From: Phycisphaera sp.
GTDB lineage: Bacteria; Planctomycetota; Phycisphaerae; Phycisphaerales; Phycisphaeraceae
Direction of reading: 5' to 3'
Length of the DNA stretch: 44,291 nucleotides
Assembly (NCBI GenBank): GCA_016125215.1
Contig: WGMF01000001.1
Span: forward strand, 1-44,291
The translations under genes and the position numbers were made by a program. The notes under the pieces are model-generated. The model was not told the DNA's origin, did no database searches, and saw only the letters and a program-made list of their open reading frames with translations. Positions 16,069 to 25,846 of this stretch are shown piece by piece (position 1 is the first letter of the stretch; every line of letters begins with the position of its first letter).

Positions 16069-16090
16069 AAGAGCCGGTCGGACCGCATAC

Positions 16091-16118
16091 ATTTTTAGCC
16101 GCAGGGGTATACCCGCGG
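16091..16118. repeat. Hairpin in the gap before proC
   Basis: ATTTTTAGC is followed by CCGC ... GGGTATACCC ... GCGG, an imperfect hairpin with a palindromic centre. It resembles the ATTTAGC hairpin family in its lead-in and may serve as a terminator for the upstream gene. Confidence 0.45.
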
Positions 16119-16171
16119 TGCCTCGGCCATCCCCGCAACGCCTTGGCCACGCCTGTCGCTGTCCGGTGTGT

Positions 16172-16177
16172 TACATT
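16172..16177 (+). promoter_or_regulatory. -10-like TACATT, 7 nt before proC
   Basis: TACATT then CTTGCGC then ATG, with no Shine-Dalgarno. A leaderless proC transcript is predicted. Confidence 0.45.
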
Positions 16178-16184
16178 CTTGCGC

Positions 16185-16994
16185 ATGTCTGAATGGACCT
16201 ATTCACTGGGCCTGCTCGGCGCGGGCAACATGGCCGAGGCCATTGTCCGCAGCGCGATCGACAGGGGCGTGCTCAGCGCCGCACAGATCGTTGCGTCCGA
16301 CCCCTCCGAGGTGCGCAGGGCGGTCTTCGATGCGCTGGGGGTCAAGACCGTGTCCGACAATGCGCAGGTCATCGGCACGAGCGCGCAGGTGCTCATCGCC
16401 GTCAAGCCACAGGTGATGAAACAGGCCGCGGCCGATCTTGCAAAGGGTCTGACCGACTCACAGGTTGTGATCTCGATCATGGCCGGTGTGACGAGCGCCA
16501 AGTTGTCAAAAGAGATCGGCAGGCCGACGCGGGTGGTGCGTGTGATGCCCAACACGCCGTTGCTCGTGGGCGAGGGGATGGCGGGCGTGGCGCTGGGCGT
16601 GGACGCCAAAGCCGGCGACGATGCGCTGGCCATGAAGTTGTTTGCCGCCGGCGGCAAGGCGATCCGCGTTGAGGAAAAGCTGATCGACTCGGTCACCGCG
16701 GTGTCAGGCTCCGGGCCGGCTTATGTGTTTTATCTTGCACAGCTCATGGAAGAGTCGGCACGCGAACTGGGCCTGGGCGATCATGCGAGGACACTCGTGG
16801 CCCAGACGATCACCGGCGCCGCAAAGCTTCTGGCGCAATCCCCCGATTCAGCCGAGGAACTGCGCAGAAAAGTCACAAGCCCCGGCGGAACGACCGAGGC
16901 CGCCATCAAACACATGCAGGCTAACGGCATGGACAAGACCATCATCGAAGCCATCCACGCGGCGCACAAACGCAGCATCGAACTGGGCGCTTGA
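16185..16994 (+). CDS. proC: Pyrroline-5-carboxylate reductase
   Basis: A 269-residue enzyme for the last step of proline synthesis. It shows the N-terminal nucleotide-binding LGLLGAGNMAEAIVRSAIDRG, ISIMAGVTSAKLSKEIG, VRVMPNTPLLVGEGMAGVA, and the ProC signature SGSGPAYVFYLAQLMEESA, with the C-terminal SPGGTTEAAIKHMQANGMDK. Length and motif order are complete. The longer open frame upstream overlaps the previous gene and is not used. Confidence 0.95.
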   Translation: MSEWTYSLGLLGAGNMAEAIVRSAIDRGVLSAAQIVASDPSEVRRAVFDALGVKTVSDNAQVIGTSAQVLIAVKPQVMKQAAADLAKGLTDSQVVISIMAGVTSAKLSKEIGRPTRVVRVMPNTPLLVGEGMAGVALGVDAKAGDDALAMKLFAAGGKAIRVEEKLIDSVTAVSGSGPAYVFYLAQLMEESARELGLGDHARTLVAQTITGAAKLLAQSPDSAEELRRKVTSPGGTTEAAIKHMQANGMDKTIIEAIHAAHKRSIELGA

Positions 16995-17015
16995 GATATC
17001 GATCCGACCATTATT

Positions 17016-17210
17016 CAACACAGAGGACACAGAGGACACAGAGGACACAGAGGACACAGAGAGGGGGCAGGGGGCAGGAGATAGGAGATATGAGTGAGGA
17101 GACTCGTTGCATATAGTCCGATCGATTGAGGCCGGTGGCCAAACATCTGAGATCATCAATCATCAATCATCAATCATCAATGGATTTTCTTCTCTGTGCC
17201 TCTGTGATGA
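17016..17210. repeat. Composite inverted-repeat element with CACAGAGGA units
   Basis: The 274-bp gap between proC and the UbiD-type gene holds about five 9-bp CACAGAGGA units (17016-17066), GGGGGCA and AGGAGAT-type units (17063-17095), a degraded hairpin (about 17112-17138), TCTGAGATCATCAATCA leading into four ATCATCA heptads (17155-17181), and the inverse arm TCTCTGTGCCTCTGTGATGA (17191-17210). No gene was recognised. Confidence 0.8.
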
Positions 17211-17268
17211 TTCACGACCCCTCGAAGTTCGATCGCCCTGCTTAATCGGCTGATGCAAAGGTCTAACC

Positions 17269-18990
17269 ATGTACCGATCCCTGCGTGAGTTTGTCCAAGC
17301 CCTTGAGCTAGAAGGTGAACTTCACCGAGTCTCAGCAAAGGTCTCGCCGATGCTGGAGGTCACGGAGATCGCTGACCGCGTGAGCAAGTCGCCTGCCCCG
17401 ACAGCCTCGGATCACGCACGACACTTCGACCCCCGCTTCTACCGGGGGGGCGGCAAGGCCCTGCTCTTTGAAAACGTCGAGGGCGCGAAGTTCCCCCTGC
17501 TCATCAATGCGTACGGTTCGTACCACCGCACCGAGATGGCGCTGGGCTGCACCGACGTGGGCTTCGACGGCCTGGCTGAAAAAATCGAACGCCTCATCAA
17601 GCCCGAACCACCCACCGGCATCATCGAGAAGATCAAGAAAGGCCTCGAACTGGCCAGGGTCGCCTCGTATGGCCCGAAGGTCCGAGACACCGGATCGGCC
17701 CCGTGCCAGGATGTCGTGAAACTCGCTTCGGACGGTGAAGCCAACCTCTTCGACCTGCCCATCATCAAGTGCTGGCCCCTCGACGGCGACCCCCGGATGG
17801 TGGGGTACCCGATCTCTCCCGAGGATTCGGGCACAGCTTCCGGGGGCGGGAAATACATCACTTTTGCCGGCATCTACACCATCCACCCCGACGACGCGGG
17901 CAAGCCCGAGGGCACGCCACGCCCCTCGCGCAACATCGGCATGTACCGCGCCCAGCTCATCGACCCCACCCACACCGCCATGCACTGGCACATGCACCAC
18001 GACGGCGCACGCCACTGGCGGGCGTGGAAAAAACACAACGAGACGCGCGGCGACCATTCGACCGGAATGCCCTGCGCCATCGTGCTCGGCGGTGAACCCG
18101 TGCTCCCCTACGCCGCGACCGCGCCACTGCCGCCGGGCGTCTCCGAGCTGCTCATGGCAGGCTTCCTCAACCAGAAAGGCATTGAGCTAATCAAGTGTAA
18201 GACCATCGACATGCACGTCCCCGTGAATGCCGAGATCGTCATCGAGGGCTACGTCAGCACCGAGGCAAATGGCATTGGATACGACCCAAGGAAGTTGATA
18301 CACGGTGAACCCGAACCCCTCGGCCCCGGGGCTGTCTTCGAAGGCCCGTTCGGCGACCACACCGGGTTCTACTCGCTCCCCGACCGCTACCCCGTCTTCA
18401 CCGTCACCGCCATCACCCACCGGCAAGACGCGGTCTACCCCACCACCATCGTCGGCCTGCCCCCGCAGGAAGATTACTACCTCGGCAAGGCGACCGAGCG
18501 GTTGTTCCTCCCGCTGCTCCGCACACTCGTGCCCGACATCCTCGACTACGACCTGCCGATGTTCGGCTGCTTCCACAACTGCGCGTTTGTCAAGATCAAA
18601 AAGGAGTACCCGCTCCACGCACGCAAGGTCATGCACGCGATCTGGGGCGCGGGGCAGATGGCGTGGACCAAGATGATCGTCGTCGTCGACCAAGATGTGA
18701 ACGTCCACGACCACGACGAGGTGTGGTTCCATGTCTGTGCCAACTGCGACCCCGGTAGGGATATCGAGATCGTCAACGGCCCGCTGGATATCCTGGACCA
18801 CGCCGCCCCTCGTCTGGGCGCGGGACACAAGATCGGCTACGACGCCACACGCAAGATTGCCGGTGAAGAGGTCAACGGCCACCCGGTGCGGGATTTCCCG
18901 CCGATCCTGAAGATGGACGACGCCACACGCGCACTCGTGGATCAACGCTGGTCGGAGTACGGGTTGCCGGGGACAGATACCGAAGATTAG
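17269..18990 (+). CDS. UbiD family decarboxylase
   Basis: A 573-residue protein of the UbiD family, which uses prenylated flavin to (de)carboxylate aromatic or unsaturated acids. Landmarks: N-terminal SLREFVQALELEGELHRVSA, LLFENVEGAKFPLLINAYGS, the central block IGMYRAQLIDPTHTAMHWHM with the Arg of the cofactor site, YAATAPLPPGVSELLMAGFL, EIVIEGYVS, and the GPFGDHTGFYSLPDRYPVF segment with catalytic acidic residues, then VKIKKEYPLHARKVMHAIWG. Full length. No ubiX (flavin prenyltransferase) is adjacent. A role in quinone synthesis is possible; other substrates cannot be excluded. AAGG precedes the ATG. Confidence 0.92.
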   Translation: MYRSLREFVQALELEGELHRVSAKVSPMLEVTEIADRVSKSPAPTASDHARHFDPRFYRGGGKALLFENVEGAKFPLLINAYGSYHRTEMALGCTDVGFDGLAEKIERLIKPEPPTGIIEKIKKGLELARVASYGPKVRDTGSAPCQDVVKLASDGEANLFDLPIIKCWPLDGDPRMVGYPISPEDSGTASGGGKYITFAGIYTIHPDDAGKPEGTPRPSRNIGMYRAQLIDPTHTAMHWHMHHDGARHWRAWKKHNETRGDHSTGMPCAIVLGGEPVLPYAATAPLPPGVSELLMAGFLNQKGIELIKCKTIDMHVPVNAEIVIEGYVSTEANGIGYDPRKLIHGEPEPLGPGAVFEGPFGDHTGFYSLPDRYPVFTVTAITHRQDAVYPTTIVGLPPQEDYYLGKATERLFLPLLRTLVPDILDYDLPMFGCFHNCAFVKIKKEYPLHARKVMHAIWGAGQMAWTKMIVVVDQDVNVHDHDEVWFHVCANCDPGRDIEIVNGPLDILDHAAPRLGAGHKIGYDATRKIAGEEVNGHPVRDFPPILKMDDATRALVDQRWSEYGLPGTDTED

Positions 18991-19005
18991 AAGTACCCCG
19001 TGAAC

Positions 19006-19139
19006 AAACTCCCCTCCCTCTTTGAGAGGGAGGGGCCGGGGGAGGGTGTCCTGGGGTGTTCTTCACAGATGACGGTTGGCTGGTGCATTCCAGAAGACAT
19101 CCCCTCCCCCAGCCCCTCCCCTGGTAAGGGGAGGGGGGT
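19006..19139. repeat. GC-rich inverted-repeat pair
   Basis: CTCCCCTCCCTCTTTGAGAG with GGGAGGGGCCGGGGGAGGG (19006-19048) and, inverted, CCCCTCCCCCAGCCCCTCCC with CTGGTAAGGGGAGGGG (19102-19139). Each arm also folds on itself. It occupies most of the 185-bp gap before the zinc-ribbon membrane protein. Confidence 0.7.
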
Positions 19140-19175
19140 AAGACAAAAAAGCAAACACTCTGTAAGGGTCGCCCC

Positions 19176-20600
19176 ATGCCCAACGCACAACACGCCACGC
19201 TGCCGATGGACACGGACAACCGCCTCACGGTGGACCTGCCCTGCGTCGGCTGCGGGTATTCGCTGCGCTCGCGCCTGACCACCGACGCCTGCCCCGAGTG
19301 CGGTCAACCGGTAACGGTGTCGATGCAGTCGCGGTGGTTCCTCCACGCACCGCAGAGGTGGATCAACCGTGTGCGCAACGGCTGGGCGCTGACCATCCTA
19401 GCGCCATTGCTGGCGATGCTGTCCGTCTGTGCCTGCTGGCTCACCGCCATCTTCTGGTTCTTCATGCGGGCCGGGGGCGGTGAAGATGGCATGGTGTACG
19501 CCTTCGTGATCTGGCTGCTATTCCTGCAATTGTTGCTTGCCATCGGCATCACCAAATCCACGTCGAGTCGCGGGGACCTCGGTCCGTCGACCGGGTGGGC
19601 CCGGTTGCAACGTACCGTTGTTCTGGCCATGGTCTGGCTCGGGTTGTTCTGGACCACCACCCTCTCCATCATGGTGATGACGGAATCGTTCCATTGGATC
19701 GAAGACGTCGACGGCACGACCACTTCCATCATCGCCGCGGTGATGATCGTGCTGTTACTCATGACCGCTTCAACCGCCGCCGGTGCCGGGCAGTCGCTTG
19801 CCACATCCATCCCGCGCAAGACGCTTGCGACCCAGTTCCGCGTCGGCAAGGTCGCCCTGCTGGTCTTCGGGCTGATCGCCCTGGGTTTTTATTACACGCT
19901 CATCTATCTCAGCACCAGCTACTACAGCCACATGAGCCAGGTGTCCACGACACAGTCCACCGCGCAGGTGCCTGTGCCCGCTCAACCCACACACCCGCTG
20001 GCGATGGGCATCGCGCCCGCCTTCCCCATCCCGCCCGCACCCAACGGCCAAGTCTCCACCATCCAGAACCCGCCCACCGCCACCTCCACCAGCACCCAGC
20101 CCATGGGTAACGGCGCGGTCACGACCACGATCCAATACTCCGATGGCTCCACGATGTCCCACACCCTCCAACCCAACGGCGAGTGGTACAGCATCACCTA
20201 CTGGCCCGACGGGACGACGGTCAACGTTTCCGCGATGGGCCGCGTCCCCGTCACACCCGGGGCCGGCCCCGCCACCACAACCCCCGCGCCGGGCAGCCCG
20301 CCCCCCGTCATCAACGTCGATGTGACATGGTCCTCGTCCGCGTCGGTGATGTCATCACAATCGGCTTTCTCAAGCATGCGGACCTGGCTGACCGTGCTGG
20401 GCGTCACCGCATGGCTGTGCGTGCTGGGTTTTCTCGTCACGTCCCTGTGGATGATCGTCATCGGCATCCTGCTGGCGCGCAACATGAAGAAGCTCACCAA
20501 ACTCCGCGCCGCGTTCAATGAAACGAAGCGCCAACTCGCGCTCACGGCCCCATTGCCGAACATCACGCCCGTCAAACCCTACTCACCTCCCTCACCGTAA
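19176..20600 (+). CDS. Zinc-ribbon membrane protein, function unknown
   Basis: A 474-residue protein. A short N-terminal zinc ribbon, CVGCGYSLRS ... CPECG (residues about 23-44), is typical of planctomycete membrane proteins. About four hydrophobic segments follow (about residues 70-100, 108-130, 143-165, 180-205), then one at about 225-240. A long Pro/Thr/Ser-rich stretch outside the membrane (about 250-395) holds a patterned YSDGSTMSHTLQPNGEWYS / YWPDGTTVNVS repeat. A final transmembrane segment is at about 405-435. No catalytic motif is seen. An ATG at 19206 is an alternative start. Confidence 0.75.
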   Translation: MPNAQHATLPMDTDNRLTVDLPCVGCGYSLRSRLTTDACPECGQPVTVSMQSRWFLHAPQRWINRVRNGWALTILAPLLAMLSVCACWLTAIFWFFMRAGGGEDGMVYAFVIWLLFLQLLLAIGITKSTSSRGDLGPSTGWARLQRTVVLAMVWLGLFWTTTLSIMVMTESFHWIEDVDGTTTSIIAAVMIVLLLMTASTAAGAGQSLATSIPRKTLATQFRVGKVALLVFGLIALGFYYTLIYLSTSYYSHMSQVSTTQSTAQVPVPAQPTHPLAMGIAPAFPIPPAPNGQVSTIQNPPTATSTSTQPMGNGAVTTTIQYSDGSTMSHTLQPNGEWYSITYWPDGTTVNVSAMGRVPVTPGAGPATTTPAPGSPPPVINVDVTWSSSASVMSSQSAFSSMRTWLTVLGVTAWLCVLGFLVTSLWMIVIGILLARNMKKLTKLRAAFNETKRQLALTAPLPNITPVKPYSPPSP

Positions 20601-20605
20601 AACAC

Positions 20606-20633
20606 CACACCCGCCGTGGACGGGGCGGGTGTG
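20606..20633 (+). terminator. GC-rich hairpin terminator-like element
   Basis: A 10-bp stem CACACCCGCC / GGCGGGTGTG lies 6 nt after the stop of the zinc-ribbon protein. It lacks a T run, so strong termination is uncertain. Confidence 0.5.
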
Positions 20634-20653
20634 GGGAGGGAAACTTTCCATAG

Positions 20654-20720
20654 CGCGACCTTCCAGGTCGCGGGGTATTCTCTGCGTCGTGGGCGTTTCG
20701 GCGCGACCTGGAAGGTCGCG
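20654..20720. repeat. Pair of oppositely oriented GCGACC hairpins
   Basis: CGCGACCT-TCC-AGGTCGCG at 20654-20672 and CGCGACCT-GGA-AGGTCGCG at 20702-20720: the same hairpin in opposite orientation, each next to TAGC on its own strand. They sit at the convergent junction between the zinc-ribbon protein and the B12-fold gene; the second abuts the latter's stop. Confidence 0.7.
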
Positions 20721-21431
20721 CTAGGCCGCGTCGCGCGAGCGGGTTCGGCGTTTGCGCCCGACGGTGCGCTGCTCGTGGTCCATGCGGCGCTGCGGTTCGG
20801 TGGACATGACCTCGACGAGTTCGCTGGGGGTGTTGGCCCACAGATCGGCACCGATCTCTTCCGCGAGGCCCTCGGCCCGGTTGAAGACGCCGCCGCCGAC
20901 GACGATCTGCAGCTTGGGGCACACGCCGATGTCGTGCAGGTGGTCGATGAGCAGGCGTGTAAAGGGGACCGTGCTGGGGACGACGCCGAACACCACGAGC
21001 TTGTCCGCGCCGAGCGAGCCGAGCTGGTTGATGATCTCATCATTCGCCACGCCGCCACCGACGAAGTAGACCTCGTAGCCGTCGGCTTCGAGCAGGTCCG
21101 CGGTCATCTGCGCACCGAGTTCTTCACTCTCTTCCGGGCCACAGACGAGCAGGACCTTCTGGTTTCGGCGGTCATTTTGTTCGAGGCGCATCTGCATCTG
21201 GTCGACGAGCGCGCGGAGCATGCGGGTGGAGAAGTGGTGGGCGATGTCGCTGATCTGGTCGGCCCGGGCGAGGGCCTGGATCTTCTCGAGCGTTGGCCAG
21301 AAGAGGAGGTTGATGATTTTCTCGGCTGGGCAGTCAGCCTGGTGGAGTTCGTCCACGATGGCCCGGGCGGACTCACGGTGGCCCGAGATGAGGGCGGTGA
21401 AAAATCGTTCGAGCAGCACTTCGCGTTTCAT
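20721..21431 (-). CDS. B12-binding-fold protein lacking the axial histidine
   Basis: A 236-residue protein with a helical cap (MKREVLLERFFTALISGHRE through AHHFSTRMLRALVDQMQMRL, residues 1-90) and a Rossmann-like cobalamin-binding fold (VLLVCGPEESEELGAQM, ADGYEVYFVGGGVANDEIIN, LQIVVGGGVFNRAEGLAEEI). The fold normally carries DxHxxG, whose His ligates cobalt; here the aligned stretch is EESEELG, with Glu in place of His. It may therefore bind B12 differently or not at all. A basic tail ends the protein. AGGGAG lies 6 nt before the ATG at 21431. No DNA-binding domain is fused. Likely a sensor or regulator, by inference. Confidence 0.8.
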   Translation of the reverse strand: MKREVLLERFFTALISGHRESARAIVDELHQADCPAEKIINLLFWPTLEKIQALARADQISDIAHHFSTRMLRALVDQMQMRLEQNDRRNQKVLLVCGPEESEELGAQMTADLLEADGYEVYFVGGGVANDEIINQLGSLGADKLVVFGVVPSTVPFTRLLIDHLHDIGVCPKLQIVVGGGVFNRAEGLAEEIGADLWANTPSELVEVMSTEPQRRMDHEQRTVGRKRRTRSRDAA

Positions 21432-22009
21432 GGGGGACTCCCTGGTTGACCCTTTGGACCGGTTCGGCTTCCGCACACTCGGAGGCCGACCCACCCGATC
21501 CCACCGACGATAAGGTCTTAGATCGGTCCGAGCCGTCGTTGCGTTTGATGCAATCGTCATAAATCCTCCAGATTGACCCCCGGAAGGGCTCGGCCGGTGG
21601 AAATTGTGGTTTAAGTGTATTTGGATACGTGTATTACGACATTATGACCATCAGGCCGATAAACAGCGTTCAGGGGGTGGGCAGACCGTCCGATAATATT
21701 TCTTCCCACCATCCGATCTCCAAGGACGCGATCGCAAACCTTCTGGGGGTTATCGGAACCTAAGTAACCAATACAAATCCCGGGCAGTCAAGTCGTGGGA
21801 TCAAGTTCTCTTGCCATGTGGCAATTCAACTCACGGGGTATCGTTTCACTTTCCGATCCGAACCGCAGATGACGCAGATTTCACAGATTGAATGCGTATA
21901 TCCCCGCTGGCTCCGTCGCCTCAGCGGTATCACCACACTTGTCTTAAAATCTGTGTCCTCTGCGGAATCTGCGGTTTCTTCCCCGCATACGATCATCAGG
22001 AGCCACACG
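21432..22009. other. 578-bp divergent intergenic region
   Basis: The half next to the B12-fold gene is AT-richer than its surroundings and holds GTGTATT twice, about 16 bp apart (near 21617 and 21633), and a CTTCCGGGGG copy (21577-21586, minus). TTGCCA-TG-TGGCAA (21811-21824) is a 14-bp operator-like palindrome. A 9-bp-unit inverted element (CGCAGATGA-type units at 21863-21891; inverse at 21945-21978) ends about 30 nt before the peptidase ATG. No gene was recognised. Confidence 0.5.
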
Positions 22010-22945
22010 ATGCAACGAAAACTCTGGATCACGGTCGCCATCTGTCTATCACTCTTACCGTGGGTGGGGGGGTGCTCGACGAACCCCGCTACGGGGAAGA
22101 GTCAGTTCAACATCATCAGCACCGATCAGGAAATCTCACTGGGCGAAGAGGCTCAGCCGGCGTTTCTTAAAGACAACGGCGGTGAGGTGCCGTCGCCCGG
22201 GATACTCAGCTACGTGCGCAACATGGGGCAGGCCCTTTCCGCCAAGAGCGAGCGACCGGAGATGCCGTGGGAGTTTCACGTGGTGGACTCTTCGATCCTC
22301 AACGCTTTTGCGTTGCCCGGTGGCAAGGTCTTCATCTCACGCGGGCTGCTTGAGAAGCTTCATAACGACGCAAGCCTTGCGGGCGTGCTGGGCCACGAGA
22401 TCGGCCACGTCACCGCGCAGCACGTCGGGCAGAGGATGAGCCAGGCGCTGGTGCTTCAGGGCATCGTCGCGGGCCTGGGTGTGGCCGGCCAGGCAACAAA
22501 CAAAGACTACCTCCAGGTGCTGGGCGTCGGTGTGCAGACCGGTGGGTCGGTCTACCTTCTCAAGTTCAGCCGGGACCAGGAGAGCCAGGCCGACGAACTG
22601 GGCGTACGGTACATGTCGAGGTTGGGTTACGACCCGACGGGCATGGTGCAGGTGATGGAGGTCTTGAAAAACGCCTCGTCGAGCAGCACGCTTGAGATCC
22701 TCTCGACGCACCCCTTGCCCGAGACGCGGATCGACAGGCTCAAGAAACTCATTGCCGATCAGTACCCCTACGCCGGCGACGGGCACACCTACACGTTTGG
22801 TGAGGAGACTTTCAAGCGGTCGGTGCTCGTGCCTTTGTCGAAATTGCCCGCGCCCAAGGCCGGGGCCGGGGTGCTCAAGGTCACGGACGAACAGCTCGCC
22901 GACGCGGGCTGGTGTGCGATCTGCCGAGAGCGGCACGGTCATTGA
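22010..22945 (+). CDS. M48 family metallopeptidase, lipoprotein
   Basis: A 311-residue protein with a lipoprotein signal (hydrophobic residues about 5-18, lipobox WVGGC, then STNPATGK typical of this group), the zinc motif LGHEIGHVTAQH, and the third ligand in ESQADELGVRYMSRLGYDP. It resembles BepA/YfgC-type periplasmic peptidases that act in outer-membrane protein quality control. The C-terminus ends WCAICRERHGH, with a CxxC pair. AGGAG lies before the ATG at 22010. The UbiE-type gene follows by 12 nt. Confidence 0.93.
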   Translation: MQRKLWITVAICLSLLPWVGGCSTNPATGKSQFNIISTDQEISLGEEAQPAFLKDNGGEVPSPGILSYVRNMGQALSAKSERPEMPWEFHVVDSSILNAFALPGGKVFISRGLLEKLHNDASLAGVLGHEIGHVTAQHVGQRMSQALVLQGIVAGLGVAGQATNKDYLQVLGVGVQTGGSVYLLKFSRDQESQADELGVRYMSRLGYDPTGMVQVMEVLKNASSSSTLEILSTHPLPETRIDRLKKLIADQYPYAGDGHTYTFGEETFKRSVLVPLSKLPAPKAGAGVLKVTDEQLADAGWCAICRERHGH

Positions 22946-22957
22946 TTGCGAGCTACG

Positions 22958-23731
22958 ATGCCTGTTGCCGTGCAAGAAAACCCGACATCGAACGAGCCGA
23001 CCGTCGCGTGGGGCGAGGCGGACCTGGCACAGAACCCGCACGCAGCCGCCGACAAGGCGCAGCGTGTGCAGCGGATGTTCAGCGCGATCGCGCCGAGCTA
23101 CGACCTGAACAACCGCCTGCACTCGCTCTGGCGTGACCAGGTGTGGCGGCGGGCCGCGGTCGAAGCCGCCAACGTCAAGACGACCGACAGGGTGCTTGAC
23201 GTGGCGTGCGGGACGGGCGACCTGGCAATGGCGTTTGCCGCGAAGAAGCCCGCCTCCGTGCTGGGGGTGGATTTCACTTACAACATGTTAGCCGTTGCGC
23301 AGCGCAAGGCCCCTCGCCTCGCCTACGCCACCGGCGACGCGATGCGGCTGCCGCTCCCGGGGGCAAGCGTCGACGTGGTGAGCATCGCATTCGGAATCCG
23401 CAACGTGGCCGACCCGCTCGCGGCGCTGCGCGAGTTTTACCGTGTGCTGCGCCCGGGCGGCCGGGTGATCGTGCTCGAGTTCAGTTTGCCGACGAACCCG
23501 GTGATGCGGGGGCTTTACAACACCTACTTCCACCACGTCCTGCCGCGCACAGCGTCGTGGATCGCGCGGGACAGGAGCGGGGCGTACCGCTACCTGCCGC
23601 GCAGCGTCAACACGTTTATCAACCGCGACACGATGCGCTCGATGATGCACGGGGCGGGCTTCGACGCGGTGACTGTTAAACCCATGACGCTGGGCATCGC
23701 GGTGATCTACCGCGGCGTGAAGCGGGTGTGA
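22958..23731 (+). CDS. ubiE: UbiE/MenG-type quinone C-methyltransferase
   Basis: A 257-residue SAM-dependent methyltransferase: VQRMFSAIAPSYDLNNRLHS and WRDQVWRRAAV at the N-terminus, motif I VLDVACGTGDLAMAFA, post I VLGVDFTYNMLAVA, DAMRLPLPGASVDVVSIAFG, RNVADPLAALREFYRVLRPG and VIVLEFSLPTNPVMR. These are the UbiE signatures. It methylates demethylmenaquinone (or the ubiquinone precursor); which quinone is used is not shown here. It follows the M48 peptidase by 12 nt, so the two are probably co-transcribed. Confidence 0.93.
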   Translation: MPVAVQENPTSNEPTVAWGEADLAQNPHAAADKAQRVQRMFSAIAPSYDLNNRLHSLWRDQVWRRAAVEAANVKTTDRVLDVACGTGDLAMAFAAKKPASVLGVDFTYNMLAVAQRKAPRLAYATGDAMRLPLPGASVDVVSIAFGIRNVADPLAALREFYRVLRPGGRVIVLEFSLPTNPVMRGLYNTYFHHVLPRTASWIARDRSGAYRYLPRSVNTFINRDTMRSMMHGAGFDAVTVKPMTLGIAVIYRGVKRV

Positions 23732-23776
23732 GGGTTTTCAAACTTTCGCAGCCACGCATGGATGTGCGTGGGGGTC

Positions 23777-23797
23777 CCCACGGTCGGAGACCGTGGG
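23777..23797. terminator. Hairpin at a convergent junction
   Basis: The perfect stem CCCACGGTC-GGA-GACCGTGGG lies between the ubiE stop and the stop of the opposing DUF2231 gene (10 nt away). There is no T run; it may terminate or protect both transcripts. Confidence 0.6.
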
Positions 23798-23806
23798 CGT
23801 TCAACG

Positions 23807-24307
23807 TCAGGGTGATGTTGCCATCTGCGGCACCCCGACGCCGTGGCCGTACACGATCTCGCCGCCGTGGTAGGCGGTGTTGACGACCAGTCCCACGTTC
23901 ATCAGTGACGTGACCAGCGCCAGGACCGCGAAGGTCACACGGACAGGTTTTTTCGGGACCGCGGTCAGGGCGACGAACGAGCCGACGATGAGCATGGACC
24001 ACCAGACTTTTTCGCCCATCTCCTCGTGATCGTGGATGAGCTGCTTGACGCCATCGGAGAGATTGGAGGTGTCGAGGTCGTTTACGGAATCTTCCCCCGC
24101 GTCCATGGCAATGAATCCCGTGAGTGCCGCCACGAGGTAGAGCGCGACGCACCACCACCGCAGGCCCTTGCTCTTGCCGAGCGTAACGGTGAGGGCAATA
24201 GTCAGCACCAGGCCGACGAATGCGAGCACAATGGGGAAGTGGACGAGCGCGGCGTGGAGCTTGTGCGGGTCGTTGAGGGTGTCGGTGATGGCGGCGAGTG
24301 TGGGCAT
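23807..24307 (-). CDS. DUF2231-type membrane protein
   Basis: A 166-residue protein with four hydrophobic segments (about residues 20-42, 52-70, 100-118, 124-145). It carries the family marks KLHAALVHFPIVLAFVGLVL at the N-terminus and a late YHGGEIVYGHGVGVP, where His residues of the family lie. Function is unknown; some relatives occur with cytochromes. It is separated from glyA, upstream on the same strand, by a hairpin. Confidence 0.8.
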   Translation of the reverse strand: MPTLAAITDTLNDPHKLHAALVHFPIVLAFVGLVLTIALTVTLGKSKGLRWWCVALYLVAALTGFIAMDAGEDSVNDLDTSNLSDGVKQLIHDHEEMGEKVWWSMLIVGSFVALTAVPKKPVRVTFAVLALVTSLMNVGLVVNTAYHGGEIVYGHGVGVPQMATSP

Positions 24308-24342
24308 GGGAGCACGTTGTGAGGTGATCGCGGGGGGTTGAT

Positions 24343-24363
24343 CCCGGGCCTGGACGGCCCGGG
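24343..24363 (-). terminator. Hairpin after glyA
   Basis: CCCGGGCC-TGGAC-GGCCCGGG, 60 nt downstream of the SHMT stop on the minus strand. No long T run follows. The flank GGGCTTT recalls the palindromes at convergent junctions. Confidence 0.55.
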
Positions 24364-24423
24364 CTTTGCAAACTCAGAGTCGGGTATTGGAGATTCAGGG
24401 TTGGGCTTTGCAGCTTCCGGGGG

Positions 24424-25728
<1,305 letters not shown>

Positions 25729-25812
25729 CGTGCCTCTCCGGTGGGATGATGTGCGGGTGAATAGGTGTCGTGCCCGGTGTCAGGAGCAAGCCGGGACTGG
25801 AGTCATCATAGC

Positions 25813-25831
25813 CGCAAGTCGGTCGCTTGCG
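25813..25831. repeat. Short hairpin between glyA and the propeller gene
   Basis: CGCAAG-TCGGTCG-CTTGCG, preceded by CATAGC, resembles a rearranged form of the ATTTAGC hairpin family. It lies in the 118-bp gap upstream of glyA and just past the stop of the large propeller gene. Confidence 0.4.
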
Positions 25832-25846
25832 TATGGGGCGTGAGGG

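Noticed and set aside
17016-17066. Possible CRISPR array from five short direct repeats
   Set aside because: The units are 9 bp with no spacers, no cas gene is near, and the array has an inverse partner 130 bp away.
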